In this document: positions 1-8,697 of the stretch, piece after piece
How the letters are laid out: the number at the start of each line of letters is the position of its first letter
Numbering within the stretch: the first letter of the stretch is position 1
NCBI GenBank assembly: GCA_020634115.1
Contig: JACKCH010000011.1
Coordinates: forward strand, 496,001 to 560,000
Source of the DNA: Anaerolineaceae bacterium
Lineage (GTDB): Bacteria > Chloroflexota > Anaerolineae > Aggregatilineales > Phototrophicaceae
DNA: 64,000 nt
Direction: 5' to 3'
The notes under the pieces: model-generated
Told to the model about the DNA's origin: nothing
What the model saw: only the letters and a program-made list of their open reading frames with translations
Databases searched by the model: none
Translations under genes and position numbers: made by a program

Positions 1-1166
1 CCAAACGTCCTGGCGAGTGTGCCACCTTCCAGCATCCCCGGCTCAAACACGAGATCGGCCAGTGGCCCGGCAATCAGCATCGCTACCGGCGCGGTGATCT
101 GGGCGATCAAACGCCGCACCGCGAACACCCGCCCCTGGACATCCGGCGCGACTTTCGCTTGCCAGATGGCCTGATTCGACCCATTAATCAAAGGGATGAA
201 AAACGATGCAAAAAAGCCGCCGACGGCCCACACCATGAAATTCTGCCCCAGGCCGAGAACCACCTGCCCTAGCAAGCTGCCTAACACCCAACCGCCCAGA
301 AGCCCGTACACGCGCCGTTTCGGGCCACCCCATACCGTCAGGAACAAGCCCCCCACCACACCGCCGATGCCCAGCGCGGATTGGACACTGCCTAAAAGCA
401 ACTCATCGTTGCCAGTCCGTGCCAGAATCATAGGTGCCAGCAGGACAAACGCCAGCGACGCCAGTAGATTCCCGAAGAAAAACACCAGTTGCAGCCCTAA
501 CAGACTGGGGCGGCGGAAGATATAGCGGAAACCATAAGCCGATTCCTGTAGTAAATTCCCTTTGCCTTCCAGTCCGGCGGCAGTGGTTTCGGGTTGGGGG
601 ATATGGACAATCAGCAGCGTGCCGACGGCGAACACAAACGTGATGATGTCAATCAACAGAATCCCGGTCAGGTGGATGACGCCGAGCAGCGCCCCGGCCA
701 TGATCGGCGCGAAAATAGTCGAAAGCGAATCGGCCAGGCCGAGCATCGCACTGGCACGGGTGTAATGGGCTTTGGGGATCATGGTGGTAATCGCTGCTGA
801 GTACGCGGGGAACTGGAACGACTGGAAAACCCCGGTGAACGCGCCCGCGACGTACAGATGCCAGATTTGTAAACTGCCGTTGGTATGCAGAATCAGAATC
901 GCGATGGTCGCTAATCCAGCGGCAAGGTCGCTGAGCATCATCACAAGTTTGCGATTCCAGCGATCAACCAATGCTCCGGCAATTGGGCTGAAAAGGACAA
1001 CTGGGCCAAACGCGAAGAAACCAACCAGCGCCAGCGCAGTCGCCTGTCCTGTGATTTCCCACGCCCAGATTGTGATGGCAAATTGGGTCATACCTGTGCC
1101 GAGCAGTGAGACAACCTGGCCGAACCAGACCAGCGTAAATGCACGCATTCCAGAAGGACGGGGCAT
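1..1166 (-). CDS. MFS transporter (3' end cut by window edge)
   Basis: Reading the minus strand from 1166 gives an open frame that runs off the window edge, so about 388 residues are visible and the C-terminus is missing. The protein starts MPRPSGMRAFTLVW and has repeated hydrophobic segments of about 20 residues. Between the second and third segments it carries the loop ALVDRWNRK, which resembles the MFS motif A (G-x-L-x-D-R-x-x-R-K). Later it has GSNQAIWQAKVAPDVQGRVF, a pattern seen in bacterial drug/macrolide-efflux-type MFS proteins. It should be an inner-membrane, proton-driven exporter; the substrate cannot be told. I chose the ATG at 1166 because AAAGGA lies just upstream; an in-frame ATG at 1199 has no comparable site. 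No partner gene is visible. Confidence 0.85.
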   Translation of the reverse strand, partial: MPRPSGMRAFTLVWFGQVVSLLGTGMTQFAITIWAWEITGQATALALVGFFAFGPVVLFSPIAGALVDRWNRKLVMMLSDLAAGLATIAILILHTNGSLQIWHLYVAGAFTGVFQSFQFPAYSAAITTMIPKAHYTRASAMLGLADSLSTIFAPIMAGALLGVIHLTGILLIDIITFVFAVGTLLIVHIPQPETTAAGLEGKGNLLQESAYGFRYIFRRPSLLGLQLVFFFGNLLASLAFVLLAPMILARTGNDELLLGSVQSALGIGGVVGGLFLTVWGGPKRRVYGLLGGWVLGSLLGQVVLGLGQNFMVWAVGGFFASFFIPLINGSNQAIWQAKVAPDVQGRVFAVRRLIAQITAPVAMLIAGPLADLVFEPGMLEGGTLARTF

Positions 1167-1344
1167 GAGGAATCCTTTCAACGGCAGGCCGAGGGGCATA
1201 GTACCGCATATATGATAACGATAATGCCGGGAAAGTGTTCAAAACAACTGTATTGAAAATGCTGTTCCCGCAACTGCACAACAAAAACGCCCTTGCGAGC
1301 GTCTCTGCTGAGAACAAAACTGTTGAATATCGTCCATTAGAATA

Positions 1345-2529
1345 TTATGATCCAAATTGCTTAATCACGCGCCGCCCCACTACCATGCGATGCACCTCGG
1401 ACGCCCCGTCGTAGATGCGGAATGCCCGCGCCTCGCGGAACCAATCGCCAATGGGCATATCGCCGGAAATGCCCATCCCGCCGGTAATCTGAAGCGCCCG
1501 GTCAATCACGCGGTTGACGGCCTCGGCCACGAATACCTTGCACATCGAGGTTTCCTGCCGCGCCTGCTCACCCTGGGAAAGCAGCCACCCGGCCTGATAG
1601 ATCATCAAGCGCCCGGCGTGCAGGTCAATCGCAGAATCGGCCAGCATCCATTGGATAGACTGATGCGTAGAGAGCGTCCCACCAAACGCCTCGCGCTCGG
1701 TGGCGAATTTGGTGGCGATCTCCAGCGCCCGCTGCGCCACACCTGTCCAGCGCATACAGTGGGTCAGGCGGGCCGGGCCCAGCCGCGCCTGCATCAGTGC
1801 AAAGCCCTGGCCTTCTTCCCCCAGAATCGCGCTGTGGGGCAGGCGCAGGTCGGTATACTGCATTTCGGAATGCCCACCGAGCATGTAGCCGGTCATCACC
1901 GGAACGCGGCGGACATGGTTCACGCCGGGCGTGCCTGCCGGGGCAATAAACAGCGTTGTGCCTTTGGTCGCCGGAACATCCGGGTTGGTGACCGCCGCGA
2001 TGATGAAGAACGCCGCGCCGTCGCCGCCGGTGGAATACCACTTGCGACCATTAATCACCCACTCGTCGCCATCGCGGACGGCGGTGGTGCGCATCATGGT
2101 GGGGTCGGAACCCGCGCCGGGCGGCGGCTCGGTCATCGAAAACGCCGAGCGAATCGTGCCTGCGGCCAGCGGCTTCAGGTAGCGTTCTTTCTGTTCTTCC
2201 GTCCCGAACAGATGGAGCAGGTGCATATTGCCTTCGTCCGGCGCGGAGCAGTTGAGCGCAATTGGGCCGAGCATACTGCGCCCAGTGGCCTCAAACACCG
2301 GGATAATCTCCATGAGTGAGAGTCCCAGCCCGCCCAATTCCGGCGGAAGCTGCGGCAGGTAGAGTCCGGCGGTGCGCGCCTTCGCCCGCAGCCCTTGAAT
2401 CACTTCCCAGAAGGCGGCTTCATCCGTGCCATGATGATAGTCGTTCTCGTGGGGGATCACTTCAGTCTCGACAAACCGGCGGACTTTGTGTGCCAGTTCC
2501 TCAACGTGGGGGGGGAATGAAAAATCCAT
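1345..2529 (-). CDS. Acyl-CoA dehydrogenase family protein (ACAD10/11-like)
   Basis: 394 residues, the usual length for the family. It has the N-terminal helical domain, then the FAD/substrate strand signature MTEPPPGAGSDP (about 150-165) and a C-terminal helical domain ending with ITGGMGISGDMPIGDWFREARAFRIYDGASEVHR. It should oxidise an acyl-CoA to the 2-enoyl-CoA using FAD, passing electrons to ETF, in the cytoplasm. In medium-chain dehydrogenases the catalytic base sits in IYEG as Glu; here it is Asp (IYDG), as in the ACAD10/11-type group, so an unusual acyl substrate is possible. It is divergent from cydA with 213 bp between them, and its neighbours give no pathway hint. GAGTCATC-type spacing upstream gives only a modest ribosome site, so the start is the first Met of the conserved region. 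Confidence 0.88.
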   Translation of the reverse strand: MDFSFPPHVEELAHKVRRFVETEVIPHENDYHHGTDEAAFWEVIQGLRAKARTAGLYLPQLPPELGGLGLSLMEIIPVFEATGRSMLGPIALNCSAPDEGNMHLLHLFGTEEQKERYLKPLAAGTIRSAFSMTEPPPGAGSDPTMMRTTAVRDGDEWVINGRKWYSTGGDGAAFFIIAAVTNPDVPATKGTTLFIAPAGTPGVNHVRRVPVMTGYMLGGHSEMQYTDLRLPHSAILGEEGQGFALMQARLGPARLTHCMRWTGVAQRALEIATKFATEREAFGGTLSTHQSIQWMLADSAIDLHAGRLMIYQAGWLLSQGEQARQETSMCKVFVAEAVNRVIDRALQITGGMGISGDMPIGDWFREARAFRIYDGASEVHRMVVGRRVIKQFGS

Positions 2530-2651
2530 GATGACTCCTTTTCAAAGCATATTTTTGTGGTTGATGAATTTCTCTTTTACCGCAGAGCATACCGTTTCCC
2601 GGCAGCGGCGGCAACTCACCAATCCGGGGAGGTTTACAGCTATAACAAGTC

Positions 2652-2665
2652 ATGATGAATATCAT
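2652..2665. promoter_or_regulatory. Palindrome ATGAT-N4-ATCAT upstream of cydA
   Basis: A perfect dyad, ATGAT GAAT ATCAT, lies in the intergenic region between the acyl-CoA dehydrogenase gene and cydA. The geometry (5-4-5) is that of FNR/CRP-family half-sites, and the extended sequence also resembles a Fur box with a couple of mismatches. Which regulator uses it cannot be decided from sequence. Confidence 0.35.
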
Positions 2666-2672
2666 TACTAAT

Positions 2673-2688
2673 TGTGATTGATTTCACG
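2673..2688. promoter_or_regulatory. CRP-type operator TGTGA-N6-TCACG upstream of cydA
   Basis: TGTGA TTGATT TCACG matches the CRP consensus TGTGA-N6-TCACA in 9 of 10 conserved positions. It sits 55 bp upstream of the cydA start. Control of a bd oxidase by a cAMP- or redox-sensing CRP/FNR-family protein is common in other bacteria, and this window carries three class III cyclase genes. Binding is inferred. Confidence 0.5.
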
Positions 2689-2742
2689 AATGACAATAAG
2701 TAAAATAAGGGCGTTTGTAGGTTCACGCGAGGTACTCCTGTT

Positions 2743-4170
2743 ATGGATGCGTTGACACTGGCCCAACTCCAATTTGGGGTCACTACGGTTTATCACTTCT
2801 TTTTCGTCCCGCTCAGCCTGGGGCTTTCCATCATGGTTGCCCTCATGCAGACGATTTACGTCATCAGAGGCGACGAAAAATACAAACAGATGGCGAAATT
2901 CTGGGGCAAACTGCTGCTCATCAACTTTGCGATGGGCGTAGTCACCGGCATTGTGCAGGAATTCCAGTTCGGCATGAACTGGTCAGAATATTCGCGTTTC
3001 GTAGGTGATATTTTCGGCGCACCACTGGCGGTTGAAGCCCTGGTCGCGTTCTTTATTGAATCAACCTTTTTGGGCGTGTGGATTTTCGGCTGGGATAAGC
3101 TGTCAAAGCGCGTTCACCTGGCCGCGATTTGGCTGGTGGCGCTGGCCGCGAATGTTTCCGCCTTCTGGATTCTGGTGGCGAACTCGTTCATGCAGCACCC
3201 GGTGGGTTACACCATCGCCGACAGTGGCCGCGCTGAGATGACGGATTTCATCGCTCTCATCACCAATCCCCATGTCTGGTTGCAATTCCCGCATGTGGCA
3301 CTGGGCGGCCTGACCACCGCCGCTTTTTTCATCCTGGGGATCAGCGCCTTCCACCTGCTACGTAACAAGAGCGGCAACCTGGAAGGCTTCCGCGCTTCAA
3401 TGCGGCTGGGGCTGATGGTTGGCAGCATCGCGGTGCTGGCAACGATGGTCTTCGGCCACATTCAGGGGCAGCAGATGGCGGATGACCAGCCGATGAAACT
3501 GGCGGCAGCGGAAGGGCTGTGGGACTCCGAAGACCCGGCGGCGCTCTCGATGTTCCAGATTGGCGACGAAAAAGACCGCACTTCCATCATCAATATCACC
3601 ATCCCCTCCCTCCTCAGCTTCCTGTCGTATAACACGACGGATGGGCTGGTACATGGCATCAACCAATTGCAGGCCGAGTACGTAAAGACGTATGGGCCGG
3701 GCGACTATGTACCCCCGGCCATCTGGCTGACCTATTGGAGCTTCCGGGCGATGGTTGGCGCGGGCGCTGTGATGTTCCTGTTGAGCCTGGTGGGGTCTTA
3801 CCTGTTTATCAATAAGCGCCTGGGGAATGGCAAAGGGAAATGGCTGCTGCGCCTGCTCATCCCCGCCATTATCCTGCCGTATCTGGCGAACTCTACCGGG
3901 TGGATGCTGACCGAAGTCGGACGCCAGCCCTGGATTGTGCAGGGGTTGATGACGATTGACCAGGCCGTATCGCCCAATGTCACGGTGGAAATGCTGTGGA
4001 TTTCGCTCATCGGCTTCACCGTCATCTATGGCCTGCTGATGATCGCGGACATCTATCTGCTGCAAAAATTCGCCCGCCACAACATGGATGATAGCGACAT
4101 GCTGATTCCCTGGTCGGGAACTGGCGAATCGCACAGCGCAGGTCAAGCACGCCGCGAAGGCGCATACTAA
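2743..4170 (+). CDS. cydA: Cytochrome bd ubiquinol oxidase subunit I
   Basis: 475 residues, within the family range for the short Q-loop type. Subunit I binds hemes b558, b595 and d and oxidises quinol, reducing O2 to water in the membrane. Visible landmarks are the N-terminal heme-ligand His in TTVYHFFFVPLSLG (about residue 18), the FPHVALGG segment with the second His, the GHIQGQQMADDQPMKLAAAEGLW stretch that opens the quinol loop, and GRQPW before the C-terminal helices. About nine hydrophobic helices are present. The ATG follows GAGGTACTCCTGTT, a weak ribosome site. cydB begins 11 bp after the stop, so the two are one operon. Two palindromes upstream suggest redox or cAMP control. Confidence 0.97.
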   Translation: MDALTLAQLQFGVTTVYHFFFVPLSLGLSIMVALMQTIYVIRGDEKYKQMAKFWGKLLLINFAMGVVTGIVQEFQFGMNWSEYSRFVGDIFGAPLAVEALVAFFIESTFLGVWIFGWDKLSKRVHLAAIWLVALAANVSAFWILVANSFMQHPVGYTIADSGRAEMTDFIALITNPHVWLQFPHVALGGLTTAAFFILGISAFHLLRNKSGNLEGFRASMRLGLMVGSIAVLATMVFGHIQGQQMADDQPMKLAAAEGLWDSEDPAALSMFQIGDEKDRTSIINITIPSLLSFLSYNTTDGLVHGINQLQAEYVKTYGPGDYVPPAIWLTYWSFRAMVGAGAVMFLLSLVGSYLFINKRLGNGKGKWLLRLLIPAIILPYLANSTGWMLTEVGRQPWIVQGLMTIDQAVSPNVTVEMLWISLIGFTVIYGLLMIADIYLLQKFARHNMDDSDMLIPWSGTGESHSAGQARREGAY

Positions 4171-4181
4171 GGGAGCAAATC

Positions 4182-5204
4182 ATGGACTATCAGGCATTAC
4201 AATCACTCTGGTTCCTGCTGATCGCGGTGCTGTTTACCGGGTTTCTCTTCCTGGAAGGCTTTGACTACGGAGTCGGGATTCTGCTGCCGTTCGTCGCTAA
4301 GAATGATCGTGAGCGGCGTCTGGTCATCAACACCATTGGCCCGGTGTGGGATGGCAACGAAGTCTGGCTGCTGACGGCGGGCGGCGCGATGTTCGCGGCG
4401 TTCCCCAATTGGTACGCGACCCTGTTCAGCGGCTTCTACCTGGCGCTGTTTGTCATTCTGATCGCGCTCATAGTGCGCGGCGTGGCGTTCGAGTTCCGCA
4501 GCAAAGATAACGCCCCCCGCTGGCGGGCATTGTGGGACTGGGCGATCTTCATCGGGAGCGCCCTCCCGGCGCTGCTGTGGGGCGTGGCCTTCGGCAACAT
4601 CCTGCGCGGCGTGGCGATTGACGGCACGATGACCTATGTCGGGACGTTCTTCGACCTGCTCAACCCGTATTCGCTGGTGGGCGGGCTGGTCACGCTGACG
4701 CTGTTCATCCTGCACGGCGCGCTGTTCCTGGAAATGAAGGCCGGCGATACCGTTCAGGAGCGGGCGGGCCAGATCGCGCGGCGTTTCTGGTTGCCGGTCA
4801 CGCTGATCGCGGTGGTCTTCGTCGTCCTGAGCGCCTTTGAAACCGACATCCTGGACAACCTGAACCCGGCGAATGTGCTGGGACTGGTGGCAGCGGTAGG
4901 CGGGCTGCTGGCGACGGGCTATTTCGTCTTTAAGGCGCAGTTTGGCCGGGCGTTTGCCGGTACAGCGCTGACGATTGTGGGCGTGGTGGCGCTGATCTTC
5001 GGGACACTGTTCCCGCGCGTCATGCCGAGCAGCCTGGGCGCAGAGTTTAACCTGACGATCTATAATGCGTCGTCCAGCTTTTACACTCTCCAGGTGATGA
5101 CGGTCATCGCGCTGACGCTGGTGCCGATTGTGCTGGCGTATCAGGCCTGGACGTACTGGACATTCCGCAAACGGCTGACCTCAGAAAGCCACCTGGAATA
5201 TTAG
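4182..5204 (+). CDS. cydB: Cytochrome bd ubiquinol oxidase subunit II
   Basis: 340 residues, normal for CydB. It starts MDYQALQSLWFLLIAVLFTGFLFLEGFDYGVG, the classical N-terminus of the family, and has GPVWDGNEVWLLTAGGAMFAAFP, the conserved second-helix region, followed by further membrane helices. Together with CydA it forms the membrane-bound high-affinity terminal oxidase. The start ATG is preceded by GGGAGC. It sits directly after cydA and is followed by a strong intrinsic terminator, so cydAB is a defined transcription unit with cydDC downstream. Confidence 0.97.
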   Translation: MDYQALQSLWFLLIAVLFTGFLFLEGFDYGVGILLPFVAKNDRERRLVINTIGPVWDGNEVWLLTAGGAMFAAFPNWYATLFSGFYLALFVILIALIVRGVAFEFRSKDNAPRWRALWDWAIFIGSALPALLWGVAFGNILRGVAIDGTMTYVGTFFDLLNPYSLVGGLVTLTLFILHGALFLEMKAGDTVQERAGQIARRFWLPVTLIAVVFVVLSAFETDILDNLNPANVLGLVAAVGGLLATGYFVFKAQFGRAFAGTALTIVGVVALIFGTLFPRVMPSSLGAEFNLTIYNASSSFYTLQVMTVIALTLVPIVLAYQAWTYWTFRKRLTSESHLEY

Positions 5205-5224
5205 ACTCCGCTCTGAATCCTCCG

Positions 5225-5268
5225 ATTATCCTTGTCCGATTCCACGTCGGGCAGGGATAATGTTTTTT
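5225..5268 (+). terminator. Intrinsic terminator after cydB
   Basis: ATTATCCTTGTCCGA pairs with TCGGGCAGGGATAAT as a 15-bp stem with two G-U pairs and a 7-base loop, followed by GTTTTTTATT. This is the clearest rho-independent terminator in the window. It separates cydAB from cydDC. Confidence 0.85.
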
Positions 5269-5292
5269 ATTGTTCGCTATCTCTAACCCATC

Positions 5293-7056
5293 ATGCCACC
5301 ATCTACCCCACCGCGAAAACGCAGCCTTGACCAACGGCTGTTTCAGGAAGCCCGCCATGCACGCGGCGCACTCATCACCAGCCTGGGCGCGAACGCGCTG
5401 CTGGGACTGGTAATTATCGTCCAGGCCGTACTGCTGAGTCAGGTGATTCAGCGGGTGTTCCTGGGCGGCGAGAATCTGGCGGGGGTGTCGTCCGCCCTGC
5501 TGCTGCTGGCGGTCATCGTGGGGCTGCGGGCTATCCTGACCTATGGCGGGGCAGCGGCGGCGGCGCGGCTGGCAATCCAGGTGAAAAACAGACTGCGAGA
5601 ACGATTCATCACCCACCTGTACGCACTTGGCCCGGCGTACCGCCAGATGGAACGCAGCGGCGACCTGGTACTCAGCGCCACCGAGGGTATTGAAAAACTG
5701 GACGGCTACTACCGGGATTACCTGCCGGGTATCTTCAGCGCCGTGTTTCTCCCGGTGGTGATTCTGCTGGTCGTGCTGCCGGTTGACCTCCTGACGTTTG
5801 CCGTGCTGTTGGTGACTGCGCCGCTGATCCCATTCTTCATGGCGTTGATTGGCATGGCGTCAGGGGCGTTGGCAAAACGCCAGTTTGCCGAGATGCGCAC
5901 CCTGGGGGCGCACTTCCTGGATGTGATGCAGGGACTCACAACGCTGAAGTTATTCAACCGCAGCCAGTACCAGATCGAGACCATCCGGCGGATCACCGGA
6001 CAGTTCCGGGAAGCCACGATGCGGGTGCTGCGCGTGGCCTTTATCTCCGCCTTCACGCTGGAAATGCTGGCGACGCTGAGTGTGGCGATTGTGGCTGTCG
6101 AAATCGGCCTTCGCCTGTTGAACGGCGGTATGACGTTTGAACAGGCGCTCTTTTTGCTGGTGATTGCGCCGGAGTTTTACCTGCCGCTGCGGGCGTTGGG
6201 CGCGAAATTCCACAACGCCACCGAGGGCAAGGCGGCGGCGGAGCGCCTGTTTGAAGTGCTGGATACCCCGCTGCCGGATACCGCCCACGCGGACGCGCTG
6301 CCCGTTCCGTCTGTTCTGCGCATCCGTTTTGAGGGCGTGTCGCTGGCGTATGGCGCGGAGAACCGCCCCGCTCTGAAGGAGGTTTCTTTGGAGATTGCGC
6401 CGGGGAAGCGAGTCGCGCTGGTGGGCGCGAGTGGGAGCGGCAAGACCAGCATTGCCAATTTGCTGCTGCGCTTTATCGAGCCGGACTCGGGGCGGATCAC
6501 GGTGGACGGTGTGGACTTAGCGCGGATTCCTGCCGAGGCATGGCGGGAACGTATCGCCTGGGTATCGCAATCGCCGTACCTGTTCAACACAACGATTGCC
6601 GAAAATATCCGTTTCAGCCGTCCCGACACCACAGACTCCCAGGTGATCGCAGCCGCCCAGGCTGCCGGGGCACACGAATTTATCAGGCAACTTCCCCAGG
6701 GGTATCAGACCGTATGTGGCGAACGGGGTTTACGACTGAGCGGCGGGCAAGTCCAGCGAATCGCGCTGGCACGCGCCTTGCTGCGCGACGCGCCACTGTT
6801 GATTCTGGACGAGCCAACCTCGCAGTTTGACCCGGCCAATGAAGCCGACATTATGCGGGAACTTGACCGGGTGACGGCGGGGCGCACCGTGCTGTTGATT
6901 ACCCACCGCCTGAGTACCGCGATCCACGCCGATACTATCCTGTTGATGGATGCGGGAACAGTCATTGAACAGGGGAGTCACGCCGAACTGCTGGCGGCGG
7001 GCGGGGCGTATGCGCGTCTCGTCCACAGTGATAGGGGGACAACAGATGAAGCGTAA
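5293..7056 (+). CDS. cydD: Thiol reductant ABC exporter subunit CydD
   Basis: 587 residues: an N-terminal six-helix exporter domain (about 20-310) and a C-terminal ABC ATPase. Walker A is GASGSGKTS, the signature is LSGGQ in RLSGGQVQRIALARALL, and Walker B is LLILDEPTS. CydDC is a heterodimeric exporter of cysteine/glutathione and heme-linked cargo needed to assemble cytochrome bd, so its place next to cydAB fits. It overlaps the cydC start by 11 bp, which suggests coupled translation. The gene begins 89 bp after cydB, behind a terminator, so it may have its own weak promoter or depend on read-through. CydD versus CydC is assigned by order and by the CydD-like N-terminus. Confidence 0.92.
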   Translation: MPPSTPPRKRSLDQRLFQEARHARGALITSLGANALLGLVIIVQAVLLSQVIQRVFLGGENLAGVSSALLLLAVIVGLRAILTYGGAAAAARLAIQVKNRLRERFITHLYALGPAYRQMERSGDLVLSATEGIEKLDGYYRDYLPGIFSAVFLPVVILLVVLPVDLLTFAVLLVTAPLIPFFMALIGMASGALAKRQFAEMRTLGAHFLDVMQGLTTLKLFNRSQYQIETIRRITGQFREATMRVLRVAFISAFTLEMLATLSVAIVAVEIGLRLLNGGMTFEQALFLLVIAPEFYLPLRALGAKFHNATEGKAAAERLFEVLDTPLPDTAHADALPVPSVLRIRFEGVSLAYGAENRPALKEVSLEIAPGKRVALVGASGSGKTSIANLLLRFIEPDSGRITVDGVDLARIPAEAWRERIAWVSQSPYLFNTTIAENIRFSRPDTTDSQVIAAAQAAGAHEFIRQLPQGYQTVCGERGLRLSGGQVQRIALARALLRDAPLLILDEPTSQFDPANEADIMRELDRVTAGRTVLLITHRLSTAIHADTILLMDAGTVIEQGSHAELLAAGGAYARLVHSDRGTTDEA

Positions 7057-8695
7057 CCCCTTGCTGCGCGTCCTGCGGCTGGCGCTCCCATTCTGGCGGG
7101 GCATGGCGCTGGCGACGCTGCTGGGCGTTCTCACCATCGCCAGCAGTGTGAGCCTGATGGCGACTTCCGCCTGGCTGATTTCCAAAGCGGCGCTGCAACC
7201 CTCGATTGCCGAACTCAGCGTGGCAGTGGTGGGCGTGCGTTTCTTCGGCATCGCGCGCGGCGTGTTTCGCTACCTGGAACGGCTGGTTTCCCATGAAACC
7301 ACGTTTCGCCTGCTGGCGCACCTGCGCGTCGAATTCTACAAAGCGATTGAACCCCTCGCCCCGGCGCGGTTGGTTTCGGCGCGCAGCGGCGATCTACTCA
7401 GCCGGGTGATTGACGACATTGAGAGCCTGCAAAATCTGTACCTGCGGGCGGTTGCGCCCCCATTGACCGCCGTTATCCTGGCGCTGCTGCTCACGCTGTT
7501 CCTCAACCGGTTCGACCCGCTGATCGCGCTGGCGGCACTGGTTTTTATGCTGGCGGCGGGCATCCTGATTCCACTGTTGGCGTGGTGGGGGAGCGAAAAC
7601 GCGGGCGGTGGCCGGGTGGCCGGGCGGGCGGAACTGGCCGCAACGCTGGTTGACCATATCCAGGGGATGGCGGAGACGCTGGTTTACGGGCAGGATGGGC
7701 CGCAACTGGAGAAAATTCGTGTGCTGAACCAGGGGCTTGTGGCCGAAGAACGGCGCATGGCACGGTTTGACGCCCTGCAACTGGCGCTGACGGTGCTGCT
7801 GACCAACGGCGCAGCCCTGGCGGTGTTGGTCGTCGCGATTCCGCGTATTGAGGGCGTGTATCTGGCGACGGCGGCGCTGGCGACGATTGCGGCTTTTGAG
7901 GCGTTTATGCCGCTGGCGGGGGCGGCGGTTCACCTGGGAGAGAATGCCCACGCCGCCCGGCGGCTGTTTGAACTGGCCGACCTGCCGCCCGTCGTGACCG
8001 ACCCGGCAGACCCCGCGCCCTTCCCCGACCAGCCATCACTCGAAATCCACGATTTGGCGTTCCGTTACGCCGCAGATGAACCCGCCATTTTAGAGGGGGT
8101 GTCACTGACGCTGCAACCGGGTGAACGCATCGCGATTCTGGGCGAAAGCGGCGCGGGGAAATCCACGCTGGTGAATATTCTGCTGCGCTTCTGGGACTAC
8201 GACACGGGGCGTATCCGGTTAGGGGGGCGTGACCTACGCGATTACCGCCAGGCCGATGTGCGCGATATGTTCGGCGTATTGACACAGCGCACCCACCTGT
8301 TTAACACCACCCTCCGCGAGAATATCCGCATTGCCCGCAGCGGTGCGACTCAGGCAGAAGTCGAGGCGGCGGCACAACAGGCGCAGATTCACGACTTCAT
8401 TCTCTCACTGCCGGAGGGTTACGATACGTTGGTGGGGGAAGATGGTTCACAACTCAGTGGCGGGGAGCGGCAGCGAGTTGCTCTGGCGCGGGTATTGCTG
8501 AAAAACGCGCCCATCCTGATTCTGGATGAGGCCACCGCCAACCTCGACCCTATCACCGAACATGCTGTGATGGAGACGATTCTGCAATCCACGACAGGGC
8601 AAAGCCTGTTGGTGTTCACTCACCGGCGGGTGCTGCTCGATCAGATGGATCGGGTATATGTGATCCGTCAGCGCCGACTGGTGCGGTATCCGTAA
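7046..8695 (+). CDS. cydC: Thiol reductant ABC exporter subunit CydC
   Basis: 549 residues from the ATG at 7046 (MKRNPLLRVLRLALPFW), preceded by AGGGGGA; a longer frame opens at 6950 but lies inside cydD and lacks a ribosome site. Six membrane helices are followed by an ATPase with Walker A GESGAGKST, signature QLSGGERQRVALARVLL and Walker B ILILDEATANLD. It is the partner of CydD in the exporter needed for cytochrome bd maturation. The stop lies 2 bp from the convergent GNAT gene stop, with no room for a terminator. Confidence 0.92.
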   Translation: MKRNPLLRVLRLALPFWRGMALATLLGVLTIASSVSLMATSAWLISKAALQPSIAELSVAVVGVRFFGIARGVFRYLERLVSHETTFRLLAHLRVEFYKAIEPLAPARLVSARSGDLLSRVIDDIESLQNLYLRAVAPPLTAVILALLLTLFLNRFDPLIALAALVFMLAAGILIPLLAWWGSENAGGGRVAGRAELAATLVDHIQGMAETLVYGQDGPQLEKIRVLNQGLVAEERRMARFDALQLALTVLLTNGAALAVLVVAIPRIEGVYLATAALATIAAFEAFMPLAGAAVHLGENAHAARRLFELADLPPVVTDPADPAPFPDQPSLEIHDLAFRYAADEPAILEGVSLTLQPGERIAILGESGAGKSTLVNILLRFWDYDTGRIRLGGRDLRDYRQADVRDMFGVLTQRTHLFNTTLRENIRIARSGATQAEVEAAAQQAQIHDFILSLPEGYDTLVGEDGSQLSGGERQRVALARVLLKNAPILILDEATANLDPITEHAVMETILQSTTGQSLLVFTHRRVLLDQMDRVYVIRQRRLVRYP

Positions 8696-8697
8696 GG

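Noticed and set aside
1357..2319. A 320-codon plus-strand frame opposite the acyl-CoA dehydrogenase gene
   Set aside because: It is the antisense shadow of a gene with clear family motifs; its translation is His/Arg/Gln-rich with no recognisable domain.
6950..7045. An N-terminally extended CydC starting at 6950
   Set aside because: It would overlap cydD by over 100 bp; the ATG at 7046 has a good ribosome site and gives the normal family N-terminus.
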